From Chloroflexota bacterium (GTDB lineage Bacteria > Chloroflexota > Anaerolineae > Promineifilales > Promineifilaceae), in assembly GCA_008501785.1 (NCBI GenBank), contig QQUD01000081.1, forward strand, positions 1 to 14,652: a stretch of 14,652 nucleotides of DNA, given 5' to 3'. Positions 14,558 to 14,652 of this stretch are shown piece after piece (the stretch's first letter is position 1; every line of letters begins with the position of its first letter). The notes under the pieces are model-generated. The model saw only the letters and a program-made list of their open reading frames with translations. It was not told the DNA's origin and ran no database searches. The position numbers were made by a program, and so were the translations under genes.

Positions 14558-14652
14558 GAAGCGCAGGCAGGGAGCGCTCTACCGGGCTGCGGTCTGGGCC
14601 GGCTAGCGCAAACACGTCACATGGAGGTTGGAAGGAAAGAAGACCGACCACC
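14558..14652. other. Non-homologous sequence interrupting the second beta-helix gene
   Basis: After GNYIGTDL the sequence stops resembling the repeats and looks richer in G and C. The frame stays open to the edge but reads as unrelated residues. GCGCT and CCGG at 14574-14585 pair with CCGG and AGCGC at 14599-14609 to form a likely stem-loop. It may be the edge of an inserted element (a structured RNA such as a group II intron is one option), a recombination junction or an assembly chimera. I cannot identify it. Confidence 0.45.

Noticed and set aside
14557..14652. tRNA-like D-arm on the minus strand (GGTAGAGCGCTCC)
   Set aside because: The motif resembles a tRNA D-arm, but no acceptor stem, anticodon stem or T-arm follows in the right positions.

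Overview
The window looks like chromosomal DNA from a Chloroflexota bacterium (Anaerolineae/Ardenticatenia/Caldilineae-like). This is inferred from family style, not from a marker gene. The signs are a secreted protein with long Thr-Pro linkers, a short [16 protein letters not shown] motif in two unrelated secreted proteins, an acidic Ala/Glu linker behind a lipobox, and a helix-turn-helix STAND ATPase with TPRs beside a class III nucleotidyl cyclase. No rRNA, tRNA, CRISPR array or recognisable transposase gene is visible.

Left part (1-3260, minus strand): a LacI-family regulator, then a sugar-binding lipoprotein, then the first permease of a CUT1-type sugar ABC transporter that runs off the left edge. 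The lacI promoter is unusually clear: TTGACA, 17 bp, TATGAT. One perfect palindromic operator exactly fills the spacer and a second lies over the predicted transcription start. Between lacI and the binding-protein gene are about 560 bp with no gene but two inverted-repeat elements. A perfect 15-bp hairpin separates the binding-protein and permease genes.

Middle (3286-6319): a decayed luciferase-like monooxygenase remnant on the plus strand lies against the 3' end of a secreted DNRLRE-domain protein on the minus strand. Upstream of that, also on the minus strand, are an unrecognised protein of about 153 residues and a stand-alone class III cyclase whose usual catalytic Arg is His.

Right part (6603-14652, plus strand): divergent from the cyclase is a large HTH-ATPase-TPR regulator broken by one in-frame TAG. 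It is followed after 21 bp by a 1098-residue secreted beta-helix protein built from about eleven 64-residue repeats. After another 21 bp comes a tandem paralogue, broken by a 1-bp frameshift and then by an abrupt loss of homology near 14558. The arrangement suggests a cyclase/regulator locus controlling cell-surface beta-helix proteins, now partly decaying or carrying assembly errors. The best candidates for something new are this locus, the shared LP-K motif, and the palindrome ACGGCCGT, which occurs seven times in 14.6 kb.
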